DNA of 64,000 bases from Clostridiales bacterium UBA6114 (GTDB lineage: Bacteria; Bacillota; Clostridia; Oscillospirales; Butyricicoccaceae): the NCBI GenBank assembly GCA_002423435.1, contig DIWE01000036.1:139684-203683 (forward strand), read 5' to 3'. The notes beneath the pieces were generated by a model, which was given only the letters and a program-made list of their open reading frames with translations, made no database searches and was not told the DNA's origin. A program made the position numbers and the translations under genes. Positions 34,143-43,236 of the stretch are shown in pieces (positions within the stretch are counted from its first letter, which is position 1; each line of letters opens with the position of its first letter).

Positions 34143-35786
34143 AATAAAAATACGAAAACGGGGGCGGTCGCAACGAGCTATATCCAAAAACTGGTCCGGC
34201 TGCTTAAAGAACAGAATAAAAAGACGGATGAAGGAAGCCGGGGCGGGGAGGAAAAGCCGCAGGGCCTTTCCGGGGCTCTCAAGAAAAATCTCGACGCCGT
34301 CGAAGCCGAATTCGGGGAAAGCTGCGATCTGATTATCCGTGAATTTTCCTTTGGAAAGGACGGAAAGGTCAGGGCGGCTTTGGTTTTTTTAGACGGGATG
34401 GTAAGCCTGCCTCTGATAAACGATAACATCATAAAGCCCCTGATGTACGACAGCCATTTTTTCCGCGCGGGGGAGGCGCCCGACATTTCGAGTATGGGCG
34501 GACTTCGGGACAGGCTGCTGTCCGTGGGGGACGTAAAGACCATAAATACTCTTCCTGATGTGACGGAAGCCTGTCTCTCGGGCGACGCCGTTTTGCTGAT
34601 CGACGGCTTTTGCAATGCCCTTGACATAAGCGCGAAGGGCTGGGATAAAAGGGCGATCACCGAACCGAGCACCGAAACCGTGGTGCGCGGTCCGCGCGAG
34701 GGCTTCACCGAGAACCTGCGCACCAACACGGCCATGATCCGCCGCAAGATAAAAGACCCGGCGCTAAAGATCCGCACCGTTAAAATCGGGAGACGGACAC
34801 GCACCCAGGTGAACATCCTCTATATAGACGGAATCGCAAACCCGGCCCTGATTCAGGAGATCGAGCGCAGGCTGAATAATATCGACACCGACGAGGTCCT
34901 CGCCGCGGGCTATATTGAGGAGTATATCGAGGACGCTCCGTATTCGGCTTTTCAAACCATATGGTACAGCGAAAAGCCGGACGCCATCGCCGGAAAGCTG
35001 ATGGAGGGCCGCGCCGCCATCGTCGTGGACGGAACGCCCTTTGTGCTTTCGGTGCCCATGCTGTTTATGGAGAACTTTCAGACCTCGGAGGATTACGCTT
35101 TGCGCAGCTATTATGCGACTACGTTGCGCATTCTGCGCCTTACAGCGTTTATGATCAGCCTGTTTGCCCCCGCTTTATATGTGGCGCTCACTACCTACCA
35201 CCAGGAGCTGATCCCGACCGACCTGCTTTTTACCATGGTTGCCGCGAGCGAGGGGGTGCCCTTCCCGGCGGCAGTGGAGGCGGGCATTATGATGTTTACC
35301 TTTGAGATCCTCAAGGAGGCCGGCGTCCGTATGCCCCGGCCGGTCGGTCAGGCCATCAGCATCGTAGGCGCGCTGGTGATGGGGCAGTCGGCCGTGCAGG
35401 CCGGGCTGGTGGGCGCGCCGATCGTAATCGTTACCGCGATCACCGCGGTATCGAGCTTTGTGCTCCCCTTTACTTCCGATGCCATTTCGCTTTTAAGATG
35501 GTTCCTGCTGATTCTTGCCGCCGCCATGGGGAGCTTTGGCATCACTCTGGGCGCGTTTGTCATACTCCTGCATCTTTCCTCGCTGAAATCGTTCAGCACC
35601 AATTATCTGGCGCCGTTCGCGCCGTTTCAGCCGGCCGACCTGAAGGACACCGCCGTGCGCGCTCCGCTTTGGGCCATGAGGACTCGTCCGCGGGCGCTTA
35701 AACCCCAGGATGTAAAACGGCAGGGTTTCAAGATCCCGTTTGATCCGGTCGCCGGGCGCGGGGACAATCAGGGTGAAAAGCCGTGA
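34143..35786 (+). CDS. gerKA: Spore germination protein GerA/GerKA
   Basis: The frame is open from 34143 to 35786 (547 codons). The coding pattern 'SYIQKLVRLLKEQNKK...LKKNLDAVEAEFGESCDLIIREFSFG' begins near 34173 and continues into the soluble GerA domain and then about five membrane helices from 35140 to 35600. No ATG, GTG or TTG occurs in frame before 34380, which lies inside the conserved domain, so the true start is unclear (a rare start or a frameshift near the G-run at 34160). With GerC and GerB it forms the inner-membrane germinant receptor of the spore. Overlaps gerKC by four bases. Confidence 0.88.
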   Translation, partial: NKNTKTGAVATSYIQKLVRLLKEQNKKTDEGSRGGEEKPQGLSGALKKNLDAVEAEFGESCDLIIREFSFGKDGKVRAALVFLDGMVSLPLINDNIIKPLMYDSHFFRAGEAPDISSMGGLRDRLLSVGDVKTINTLPDVTEACLSGDAVLLIDGFCNALDISAKGWDKRAITEPSTETVVRGPREGFTENLRTNTAMIRRKIKDPALKIRTVKIGRRTRTQVNILYIDGIANPALIQEIERRLNNIDTDEVLAAGYIEEYIEDAPYSAFQTIWYSEKPDAIAGKLMEGRAAIVVDGTPFVLSVPMLFMENFQTSEDYALRSYYATTLRILRLTAFMISLFAPALYVALTTYHQELIPTDLLFTMVAASEGVPFPAAVEAGIMMFTFEILKEAGVRMPRPVGQAISIVGALVMGQSAVQAGLVGAPIVIVTAITAVSSFVLPFTSDAISLLRWFLLILAAAMGSFGITLGAFVILLHLSSLKSFSTNYLAPFAPFQPADLKDTAVRAPLWAMRTRPRALKPQDVKRQGFKIPFDPVAGRGDNQGEKP

Positions 35787-37036
35787 AAAAACAAACCGTC
35801 AAGGCTCGCGGGAGGGCTTTATTATTCCCGTTTACCCCGCGTTCCCATGGATTCGGAAACCGGGCGCGCCACGCCGTCACTTTTTTGCTCTGCTTGATGC
35901 TTATTTTGAACCTGTGCGGCTGCTGGAGCCGGCGGGAGCTCAATACGCTGGGAATCGTGCTCGGCACGGGGCTCGACGTGGGCAACCTTCCGGACACGCT
36001 GGAGATGACCGCACAGGTGGTGAAGGCCGGAGAGATCAAATCGGGGTCCTCCTCATCCGAGGGCGGCGTGTCCACAGAGAAAGCCTATGTGAATATACAA
36101 AATACCGACAAAAGCGTGCTCTCCCTCCTGCGGGGAATCACGCATATATCCAACCGGAGGCTGTATTTCCCGCACAACCAGGTGCTGATTTTCAGCAGCG
36201 ACCTCGCTAGGCAGGACCTTACCGAAGGACTGGACGCATTTATACGCGATTACGAGGCGCGGATGAACGTTTATATCCTGGTGTCGAGGGGCAGGGCGTC
36301 GGAGATCCTCGAGGAGGAGCCCGAGCTCGAAAAAATACCCGCCGTTCATATCGCCGATATGATGGAGAACACCCAGCAAGCCAGCTCGGAAACGGCGATT
36401 GTAACCCTGCGCGACTTTGCAATAGCCACGCTGAGCGGCTCCACGGCACCCGTGGCTCCGATGGTCGAGCTGTTTGAAGCCGACGGGAAGAAGAAGGCAA
36501 GGCTCGAGGGCACGGCGGTTTTCAAGCGGGGAAAGATGGTCGGAGAGCTTGACAAGACGCAGACGCACGGCCTTATGTTCGTGACGGGCCATGCCAAGAG
36601 CGGGGTAATAACCGTGGATACGAAGTGGGGGCAGGTCGTTTTGGAGATCGTACATTCAAAAAGCAGCTTAAAGCCCGTAAAAACGGAGGACGGGACCATC
36701 CGGATGGAGCTTAAAATCAATGAGGATGGGTTCATCCAAAGCAATGAGACCACTGAGAATATGTCCCGTCTGGAAAGCGTCGAAATGCTGAAGGAGCTTG
36801 AGCGGGAGAAAATCCGCTCCGATATCGAAAGCGTTCTTTATCAGGCAAGGGCGCTCTCCGCCGATGTGTTCGGGTTCGGCGAGGCGATCCGCCGCGAGTA
36901 CCCGGACGATTGGGAAAAGATGAAAGAGAACTGGGACGAGGCGTTTTGCGGGATCGAGCTGGATATTGAGACGGAGGTCGAGCTGCGCTCCACGAGCGGC
37001 ATGATCAGACCGGCGGTCCCGGGAGGTGCGGCATGA
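35783..37036 (+). CDS. gerKC: Spore germination lipoprotein GerC/GerKC
   Basis: 417 residues. A lipobox LCGC lies at about residues 44-47 after a hydrophobic stretch, followed by WSRRELNTLGIVLGTGLD, the signature of Ger(x)C proteins, and a C-terminal domain with ALSADVFGFGEAIRREYPDDW. The GTG at 35783 overlaps the gerKA stop. The N-terminal extension before the signal is longer than usual, so an internal start is possible. It anchors the receptor subunits on the outer face of the inner spore membrane. Confidence 0.93.
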   Translation: MKKQTVKARGRALLFPFTPRSHGFGNRARHAVTFLLCLMLILNLCGCWSRRELNTLGIVLGTGLDVGNLPDTLEMTAQVVKAGEIKSGSSSSEGGVSTEKAYVNIQNTDKSVLSLLRGITHISNRRLYFPHNQVLIFSSDLARQDLTEGLDAFIRDYEARMNVYILVSRGRASEILEEEPELEKIPAVHIADMMENTQQASSETAIVTLRDFAIATLSGSTAPVAPMVELFEADGKKKARLEGTAVFKRGKMVGELDKTQTHGLMFVTGHAKSGVITVDTKWGQVVLEIVHSKSSLKPVKTEDGTIRMELKINEDGFIQSNETTENMSRLESVEMLKELEREKIRSDIESVLYQARALSADVFGFGEAIRREYPDDWEKMKENWDEAFCGIELDIETEVELRSTSGMIRPAVPGGAA

Positions 37037-38136
37037 AGTACGAGAGGGGACGCATATCCGGACAGGAGCTGCTGTTCTCAGTATTTTGCTTTATGCAGGG
37101 TACCATGCTGCGCTCCGGTTACATCATCAGCGTGACCCGGAACGATTCCTGGGCCATGGCCTTTACCGGACTCCTCCTCACTCTGCCGATTGTCGCAATC
37201 TATGCGGCACTTCTGCGCCGCTTCCCCGGAAAGAGCCTTATAGAGATCGACGATATCATATTTGGCCCGGTTCTGGGGAGGTTCGTATCCGTCCTGTATC
37301 TCTTCTTTTTTCTGTCGCTCTGCGCGCTCAATACCCGCGACCTCGGGAATTTCGTTGTGGGCTACATGATGCCGGAAACCCCGGTCGTGGCGGTTATCAT
37401 TCTTTTCCTGCTCGCGTGCGTTTACGCGATCCACAAGGGAATTGAAAGCCTCATGCGCCTGTCCGCCCTCTTCTGCATCCTCACCGTGGGAGCGGTGGTC
37501 GTAAACTCCATAATGATACTCAAGGACGTGCAGCTCGACTTCCTGAAGCCGTTTTTCCGGCTGCCGCTTATGAAATATGTTCAGGGCACGGTCAGCGTGA
37601 CGGCGGTCCCGATGGGCGAAATTCTGGCCTTCACCATGATCGCCCCCATGCTGGGCAAAAGGCAGAAGGCCGGGAAGCCTCTGGCGCTCGGGCTGACTTT
37701 TTCGGCCGTATTCATGGCGGTTGTCATGCTGCGCGATATTATGACCTTGGGCCCCCTCGTTTCAATCGTGTCGCTGCCGTCCTTTGAATCGGTGCGATAT
37801 GTAAGCTTGGCCGGTATCCTGACCCGGATGGAGAGCATTTATGCGGTGATTCTGACCATCCTGTTTTTATTCAAGGTGTGCATCCTCATGTATGCGTTCA
37901 TATTGGGGCTTTCTGAGCTTTTGAACTTTGACAGTTATCCGCGGCTGATACTTCTCTCCGCGGCGCTCGTGGCGCTCTACTCGCTTTTTGTATTTGAATC
38001 CGTGATGGAAAACATGGATTGGGGTGCGACCGCGGCCCCCTTTTTTTCGCTGACCTTTGAGTTCCTGCTGCCGGCTGTTTCACTTGCGGTGGCCTTACTG
38101 AGAAGGCTGAACAGAAATCGCGAGGCAGAGGCATGA
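37033..38136 (+). CDS. gerKB: Spore germination permease GerB/GerKB
   Basis: 367 residues with about ten membrane segments, of the amino-acid permease-like GerB family ('GRISGQELLFSVFCFMQGTMLRSG', NTRDLGNFVVGYMMPETP). It is thought to bind the germinant. Start ATG overlaps the gerKC stop by four bases and follows GGGAGGTG. The A-C-B order is common in Clostridia. Confidence 0.93.
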   Translation: MKYERGRISGQELLFSVFCFMQGTMLRSGYIISVTRNDSWAMAFTGLLLTLPIVAIYAALLRRFPGKSLIEIDDIIFGPVLGRFVSVLYLFFFLSLCALNTRDLGNFVVGYMMPETPVVAVIILFLLACVYAIHKGIESLMRLSALFCILTVGAVVVNSIMILKDVQLDFLKPFFRLPLMKYVQGTVSVTAVPMGEILAFTMIAPMLGKRQKAGKPLALGLTFSAVFMAVVMLRDIMTLGPLVSIVSLPSFESVRYVSLAGILTRMESIYAVILTILFLFKVCILMYAFILGLSELLNFDSYPRLILLSAALVALYSLFVFESVMENMDWGATAAPFFSLTFEFLLPAVSLAVALLRRLNRNREAEA

Positions 38137-38360
38137 ATATTTTGCTGGTTCTTTCCTGCTTTGCCGGCGTCGCGGCGCTTGACCTGCCGGCCATGATAAA
38201 AGGCAAGCTGTGGCGCGAGCTTTTCATCTATTCGGCCATCTTTTTGCTGGTGCTCGCGCTTGCGGTGCTTGTGGCTCAGGGCGTCAAGGTGCCAAGCCCG
38301 ATCAAAGCAGCCCAAGCGTTTTACCGCGACGTTTTGCACTTAAGCTTCAAACCGTCCTGA
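38133..38360 (+). CDS. Small membrane protein of the germination operon (GerKD-like)
   Basis: 75 residues with a short N-terminal hydrophobic segment (NILLVLSCFAGVAAL) and a second helix near 30-50 (LFIYSAIFLLVLALAVLVAQGV). The gene overlaps gerKB by four bases, so it is translated with it. Small two-helix proteins occur as fourth members of several ger operons; no catalytic feature is visible. Confidence 0.75.
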   Translation: MNILLVLSCFAGVAALDLPAMIKGKLWRELFIYSAIFLLVLALAVLVAQGVKVPSPIKAAQAFYRDVLHLSFKPS

Positions 38361-38626
38361 TATGACATGGGGGGATGGCCCCTGCGTATTGACGGCGCCC
38401 CAAGGGAGAGGCGGAGCATGTTCAGAAACGCTTGCTCGCGGGTGTAGGGAACGGGAGACAGCAGTGTTTGGGGATATTATCCTTTTATTTGACGACGGTT
38501 TCATAAAAATAGTTTCATTGCGATTTTAATATATAGAAAAAACGGGCCGTCGTCAGGCTTTTGTACCTTGCTCCGGGAGTGTCACACATTTTTTCAGTTC
38601 TTAGGCTAATTTTCCAAAATCAATCA

Positions 38627-38681
38627 TTGCGTACGCAACTAATTTATGTTATGCTTAGTTTCGATTTAGTTGCATATGCAA
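38627..38681 (+). promoter_or_regulatory. Promoter flanked by two palindromic operators (MarR-type pattern)
   Basis: TTGCGTACGCAA (38627-38638) and TTGCATATGCAA (38670-38681) are perfect 12-bp palindromes; with flanks they are inverted copies of AGTTGCRTAYGCAAT. A promoter TTGCGT, 17-base spacer, TATGCT (38650-38655) lies between and overlaps the first. Such TTGC-dyads are typical of MarR family targets, and a MATE exporter follows. The stretch 38361-38626 upstream holds nothing I can name. Confidence 0.65.
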
Positions 38682-38769
38682 TTATTTTTTTCGTCTCGGT
38701 TCTGCTCAAATTGAGGGGGCCGGGGAGGATGAGCTTTTGTGAAAAACATTTCAGAGGGGAAATAGCGAA

Positions 38770-40233
38770 ATGTCGGAAGATACCACGTCAATCGGGCCGA
38801 AGGCACCGGAAGAAGGAACAAAGACCGCAAAAAGCCAGAATCCTCTGGGCTATATGCCCGTGGGCAGGCTGCTTCTGAGCTTTTCAATTCCGGCCATTAT
38901 TCAGATACTGATCAATTCGATCTATAATATTGTGGATCAGATTTTTATCGGGCAGGGAGTGGGCTATCTCGGCAACGCCGCAACCACGGTAACTTTTCCG
39001 GTTATGACGCTCATCATAGCTTTTGCCGCTATGATTGGTTCCGGCGGCGCAACCTTCGCGGCCATCAAGCTCGGAGAGAAAAGGGAGGAAGTCGCCGAAA
39101 AGACCCTGACAAACCTTTTTGTTTTAGCGGCGATCGTCGGTCTGCTTGTGATGCTTTTGGGGCTTGTTTTTTTGGGGCCGATGCTTTCACTTTTCGGGGC
39201 GACTGATACGATCATGCCTTTTGCGCTTGATTATGCCTCCATTATCCTGATGGGCGCGCCGTTCAGTACACTGGGCATTGCCCTGTCCCACATGGCGCGC
39301 ACAGACGGCTCTCCGCGTTTATCCATGTACAGTGTGTTGATCGGAGCGCTGTTAAATTGCGTTTTAGACCCTGTCTACATTTTTGTATTCCACTGGGGCG
39401 TCAAGGGTGCGGCCGTCGCCACTATTACCTCCCAGATGCTCACGGCCGTCATCGTGACGGTCTATTTCTTAAAGTACGGCAAGCATATGAAATTAAAAGC
39501 CCGCTATGTAAAACCGGACTTCGGCACCTGGCGGCAGATTGTTGCGCTCGGTTTCTCGGCCGCGATCACACAGGGCGCCGCCTGCCTTATGCAGACCATT
39601 ATGAATAACTCCCTCGTTCACTATGGGAATCTCGATCCTCAGGTGAACGGCGACGTTGCGCTTTCGGCAATGGGCATTGTCATGAAAATCGTTATGATCC
39701 TAGTCGGATTCGGGCTTGGAATCGGCTTGGGCAGCCAGCCGATCTTCGGCTTCAATTATGGGGCAAAAGAACCAAGACGGATAAAGAGGTGCTATTTCCT
39801 CGCATTGCGTTCCTCCACCGTCCTGATCCTGATCGGATGGCTTTTTTGCCAGTTCTTCCCGTATCAGATGTTAAGCCTCTTTGGAAGTGAAGACGCCGTC
39901 TTTACCGACTTTGCGGTTCAGTGTCTGCGCATTTTTACGCTTGCCGTTGTACTCGCCGGATTTCAGATCATTTCCACTCAGTATTTTCAGGCGACCGGAC
40001 AACCGATCAAGGCATCGCTTCTTTCTTCGCTGCGCCAGCTTTTGCTGCTGGTGCCGCTGATCCTGATCCTGCCGCTTTTCTTTGGGCTTCGGGGTATTCT
40101 TTACGCAGGGCCGATAGCGGATATCGGGTCGGCATGTATCGTATTTTGCTTTATTCGGGGGGAAATGAAAAAAATCAACGGTTGGATCGACGCCGAGAAC
40201 TCCGATACCGAGTTGGCCGCCGCAAATATTTGA
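38770..40233 (+). CDS. MATE family efflux transporter
   Basis: 487 residues, about 12 membrane segments in two MatE halves (SFSIPAIIQILINSIYNIVDQIFIG near 40; VGFGLGIGLGSQPIFGFNYGA near 315). It begins with a short polar N-terminus. MATE proteins export drugs or cationic metabolites with a sodium or proton gradient. Start behind GAGGGGAAATAG. Its promoter carries two palindromic operators, so expression is probably induced, but no regulator gene is adjacent. Confidence 0.93.
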   Translation: MSEDTTSIGPKAPEEGTKTAKSQNPLGYMPVGRLLLSFSIPAIIQILINSIYNIVDQIFIGQGVGYLGNAATTVTFPVMTLIIAFAAMIGSGGATFAAIKLGEKREEVAEKTLTNLFVLAAIVGLLVMLLGLVFLGPMLSLFGATDTIMPFALDYASIILMGAPFSTLGIALSHMARTDGSPRLSMYSVLIGALLNCVLDPVYIFVFHWGVKGAAVATITSQMLTAVIVTVYFLKYGKHMKLKARYVKPDFGTWRQIVALGFSAAITQGAACLMQTIMNNSLVHYGNLDPQVNGDVALSAMGIVMKIVMILVGFGLGIGLGSQPIFGFNYGAKEPRRIKRCYFLALRSSTVLILIGWLFCQFFPYQMLSLFGSEDAVFTDFAVQCLRIFTLAVVLAGFQIISTQYFQATGQPIKASLLSSLRQLLLLVPLILILPLFFGLRGILYAGPIADIGSACIVFCFIRGEMKKINGWIDAENSDTELAAANI

Positions 40234-40600
40234 ACTTGGTAGACTGCCGCGGTATGCCGGATCCCTTATAGGATTAGCGAATGAAAATATAATGTCACGA
40301 CGCCTTTGAAAAAATGAATATTTTCAAAATATGTGATAACCAGAAAAAGCAATTAAAATTTGATTTTAATTGCGAGTTATTGCTGGTTTTTCGCGCAAAT
40401 TTTAATTTTTTGCGGTTTTTGGGATGCAAAAAACAGTGGGATCCGCAAGGAATACGTGCCTGAATGTTGAAAATATTATTGCATTTTTTAGAATGCCGAG
40501 ATACAATAGGTTCGAAACCATTTCATCTTTCCCGATAGGAATGAATGTTAAGTTGGGCCTGTTATAGAATATCCCAATTTTGATTGCGCAGGTGACTAAT
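40234..40600 (+). promoter_or_regulatory. Intergenic region: MATE terminator and deoR promoter
   Basis: A hairpin with 11-bp arms GCAATTAAAAT/ATTTTAATTGC (40349-40373) nested in an outer AACCAG/CTGGTT stem (40338-40388) and followed by TTTTT probably ends the MATE transcript. Downstream, TTGAAA (40467-40472), 16-base spacer and TAGAAT (40489-40494) is a reasonable promoter for the DeoR-type gene. Nothing else was recognised. Confidence 0.6.
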
Positions 40601-41359
40601 ATGGACAAAAATAAAAGAATTCAGGAAATTGAGAAATTCATTTTAGCACATAAAATCGCAACCATAGCCGATATAGCCAACTTTCTGGAAGTTTCAGAGT
40701 CTACAGCTCGCAGAGATGTCGAGGTTATGGTACAGTGTGGGATGGTAATACAGCGACACGGAAGCATTCTCTCCAACAACTATAAAGGTCAGGGATCCGA
40801 GTATTTTTGGCAAAGAAAATCTGAAAATGTGGAAAAGAAAGTGATCATAGGACAGTATGCGGCCAAACTGATCCCGGACAATGCGGCTATTTTTGTGGAA
40901 GGCGGGACAACCCTTCAAGAAATGGTAAAACAGATTACCACGCAAAATGTTTCTGTGGTGACGCCGGACCTGACAATTGCAATGGCCCTCGCGGAGAAAG
41001 AGAATGTGACTACGATTGTACTTGGGGGCTATATCTGGAGAGGCACCTATATGCTGATTGGCGAACTCGCTGAACAGAACATAAAAAAGATGCACTTTAC
41101 ACACTATTTCACATCTCCGGGGGCCATTACGACGGAAGGCAATTTGGTATATTATAATATCCAAACCTCCAGTATCAGAAAGCAGGCAATGACCATGGCA
41201 AAATCATTGATTGTACTGGCCGATAGTTCAAAGTTTGGGAAAACCGGTTTCATTGAAAACGGTACGCTGGCTAATGCTGATGTTTTGGTTACAGACTATT
41301 TGCCGGATGAGTATCGCCCTTTGATTTCGGAGAAAGCACAGATCATTATAGCGAAGTAG
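40601..41359 (+). CDS. DeoR/GlpR family transcriptional regulator
   Basis: 252 residues. N-terminal DeoR helix-turn-helix (IQEIEKFILAHKIATIADIA, then FLEVSESTARRDVEVM) and a C-terminal DeoRC sensor domain with 'AIFVEGGTTLQEMVKQI...LADSSKFGKTGF', the fold that binds sugar phosphates. ATG at 40601 behind AGGTGA. Adjacent to a DUF1537 kinase, so it probably senses a phosphorylated four-carbon acid sugar. Base composition here is more AT-rich than the flanking genes, which may mark later acquisition. Confidence 0.92.
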   Translation: MDKNKRIQEIEKFILAHKIATIADIANFLEVSESTARRDVEVMVQCGMVIQRHGSILSNNYKGQGSEYFWQRKSENVEKKVIIGQYAAKLIPDNAAIFVEGGTTLQEMVKQITTQNVSVVTPDLTIAMALAEKENVTTIVLGGYIWRGTYMLIGELAEQNIKKMHFTHYFTSPGAITTEGNLVYYNIQTSSIRKQAMTMAKSLIVLADSSKFGKTGFIENGTLANADVLVTDYLPDEYRPLISEKAQIIIAK

Positions 41360-41372
41360 GGAGCTTTTTTTA

Positions 41373-42593
41373 GTGAAACAGATGATGATTCTGGCGGATG
41401 ACCTTACCGGAGCTTTGGACACCGGTGCCTTCCCGGTATCCTGCAATAAAGAGGTACTGGTCTATACCAATGTCGCGGCTTATGGAGAAGACGCCCGGGA
41501 CAGGGATGTAATTTCCATTAACATGGCATCGCGCATAATGTCTAAAGAGGAGGCCTACCGGGTACATTTCCGGCTGTCGCAGGAAATAGAGGATTACAAA
41601 GGGGATATTATCAAAAAGCTTGATATGGGTTTTCGCGGCAATCCGGCCACGGAAATCGAAGCATTGTTAAACGGCTTGGGGCGGGATTGCTGCTTTATAT
41701 TGCCGGCTTTGCCGGATTTTAATACCTTTACCTTATACGGCTATCAATACGTGAAAGGATGCATCCTGCAGGAATCCGTATACAAAAATGATCCGATTCA
41801 TAAGCCCTTTTCTTCTTATGTACCGGAGATCTTTTCAAAGACCTGTTCCATGAAAGTTGATGCAGTTAATATTGACGAAGTTAAGGGTGAATCCTTGCCT
41901 GAATGTGTTGCAGAAAAGATTGCGTCAGGCGCCAAAATAATTATTTTTGACGCGGTTTCCAACGAGGACTGCTCTAAAATTGTCAACACACTCAGCACTG
42001 TCTATCCGAGTGCCATCTGGGCGGGTACCCTTGGACTGCTGCAAGCGGTTACGATGCGCCTTTTTGGCAATCTGCTCCCTTTTGTACATAAAATACGCGA
42101 TATAAAATCCGCTTGTTTCAGCGGCACGAAATATGATGCGACGGCAGAACAGATCCGGCAGGCGGCACAAGGCGGACTGCAAATTGTCCATTTGGATATT
42201 GATGCTGCTGCCGAATCGCCGGCAAAAGCTCTCGAACAGGCCGCGCAGTCTTGCGTGGAGGCAAACAGGAGAGGGGACTTTGTAGTGGTTCCCAAGGTTT
42301 CCCAAAATTGCGCCGTACCCGATCTACATAACTTCATCACGCATGCGATGGCAGAATGTGCACAGCTGGTGCTTGGGCAGGTAAACATTCAACGAGTCGC
42401 TATTATCGGCGGAGAAACAGCCGCTGCTATTTTCGGGAAGTTCAATGTAACAAAACTTTTGTTAAAGCAGAAGCCCGAATCGGGAATTGCCTCCGGTATT
42501 TTTGAAGACGGTGCATTGAAAGGCCTTGAATTTGCCACGAAAGGGGGTTCTGTGGGAACCGTTCATGCATTTGAAAAAATGCTTTGTAAATAG
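41373..42593 (+). CDS. Four-carbon acid sugar kinase family protein (DUF1537)
   Basis: 406 residues. N-terminal motif MILADDLTGALDTGAFPV and C-terminal GGETAAAIFGKF are the signatures of the OtnK/DtnK family, which phosphorylates D-threonate, D-erythronate or 3-oxo-tetronate at O4. The GTG start at 41373 follows GTAGGGAGC, 13 bases after the DeoR-type stop. With PdxA2 downstream, D-threonate or D-erythronate kinase is the most likely role. A strong palindromic terminator follows. Confidence 0.88.
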   Translation: MKQMMILADDLTGALDTGAFPVSCNKEVLVYTNVAAYGEDARDRDVISINMASRIMSKEEAYRVHFRLSQEIEDYKGDIIKKLDMGFRGNPATEIEALLNGLGRDCCFILPALPDFNTFTLYGYQYVKGCILQESVYKNDPIHKPFSSYVPEIFSKTCSMKVDAVNIDEVKGESLPECVAEKIASGAKIIIFDAVSNEDCSKIVNTLSTVYPSAIWAGTLGLLQAVTMRLFGNLLPFVHKIRDIKSACFSGTKYDATAEQIRQAAQGGLQIVHLDIDAAAESPAKALEQAAQSCVEANRRGDFVVVPKVSQNCAVPDLHNFITHAMAECAQLVLGQVNIQRVAIIGGETAAAIFGKFNVTKLLLKQKPESGIASGIFEDGALKGLEFATKGGSVGTVHAFEKMLCK

Positions 42594-42666
42594 TGTCTGA
42601 CTGAGATTTCATAAAAAACTGCTCTTGTTCTTTTGCGCCTGTAAACAGGGGGAATATGGGGAGAAG

Positions 42667-42716
42667 GGGCTGTCGCAAAATGCATGAATATGCATTTTGC
42701 GACAGCCCTTTTTTGT
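42667..42716 (+). terminator. Palindromic repeat acting as terminator (repeat family copy 1)
   Basis: Perfect 19-bp arms (42667-42685 and 42690-42708) around GAAT, beginning GGGCTGTCGCAAAATGCAT, followed by TTTTTTGTTTT. Related copies lie at 47893 and 48026. It should end the DeoR-kinase transcript. Confidence 0.85.
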
Positions 42717-42913
42717 TTTAATATCCCGTTTGCTCGGCAGGGCACTGCTTGATATTTCCCGCCGTCATAGTTGCATACTTTTTCTCATTCGTGGTAATTA
42801 TGCACAAATTCTTTCTTCACCCGTTAATCAGGGGTAAAAAATCAATCCTTTATCATCGAAATGCACATATATTTTCATAATAGGTATTTTACACAAATAA
42901 AAAAGAAAATATT

Positions 42914-42943
42914 TTGTCATAATGACAATTTACTTTCTATATT
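42914..42943 (+). promoter_or_regulatory. Promoter and palindromic operator upstream of pdxA2
   Basis: TTGTCATAATGACAA (42914-42928) is a perfect dyad with one central base. Its left half serves as -35 TTGTCA, with TATATT (42938-42943) at 18-base spacing. A site for the DeoR-type regulator is plausible. Confidence 0.55.
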
Positions 42944-42983
42944 TGAAGTGATATTATCATCACACGGATGGTAAATAGAGCCT

Positions 42984-43129
42984 GATGCAAAAGCGCATCG
43001 CACTTGCAGGACGGGAAGAACCCGCCGTCGGTTCCAATATGCGCATTTTGAACCGATCGGGCCCTGTTTATCTGTGGCTGGAAACAGCCCGCTTTGCGGG
43101 CTGAGGGCAAAAACTTAAGTTTTTGCCCT
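42984..43129 (+). other. Structured leader with successive hairpins before pdxA2
   Basis: The 640-base gap 42594-43236 has no gene. Within the predicted leader are stems at 42984-42999 (5 bp), 43010-43029, 43028-43056 (7 bp), 43085-43103 (8 bp, CAGCCCGC/GCGGGCTG) and a perfect 26-base palindrome at 43104-43129, without T-runs. Further short inverted segments reach to about 43205. No known riboswitch or T-box consensus was recognised. Confidence 0.5.
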
Positions 43130-43236
43130 GCTTGAAAACGCGCTCAAGTTTTGACTTTCTGATTTCCTTGATTTTTGCACGTGCTTTCAAGTTTTTCAGC
43201 AAGCTCCAAATAGGTAAATTCAAGAAGGTGTAACAG

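Noticed and set aside
42984..43236. T-box or known metabolite riboswitch
   Set aside because: No T-box sequence, no terminator/antiterminator pair before pdxA2 and no riboswitch core I recognise; kept only as an unexplained structured leader.
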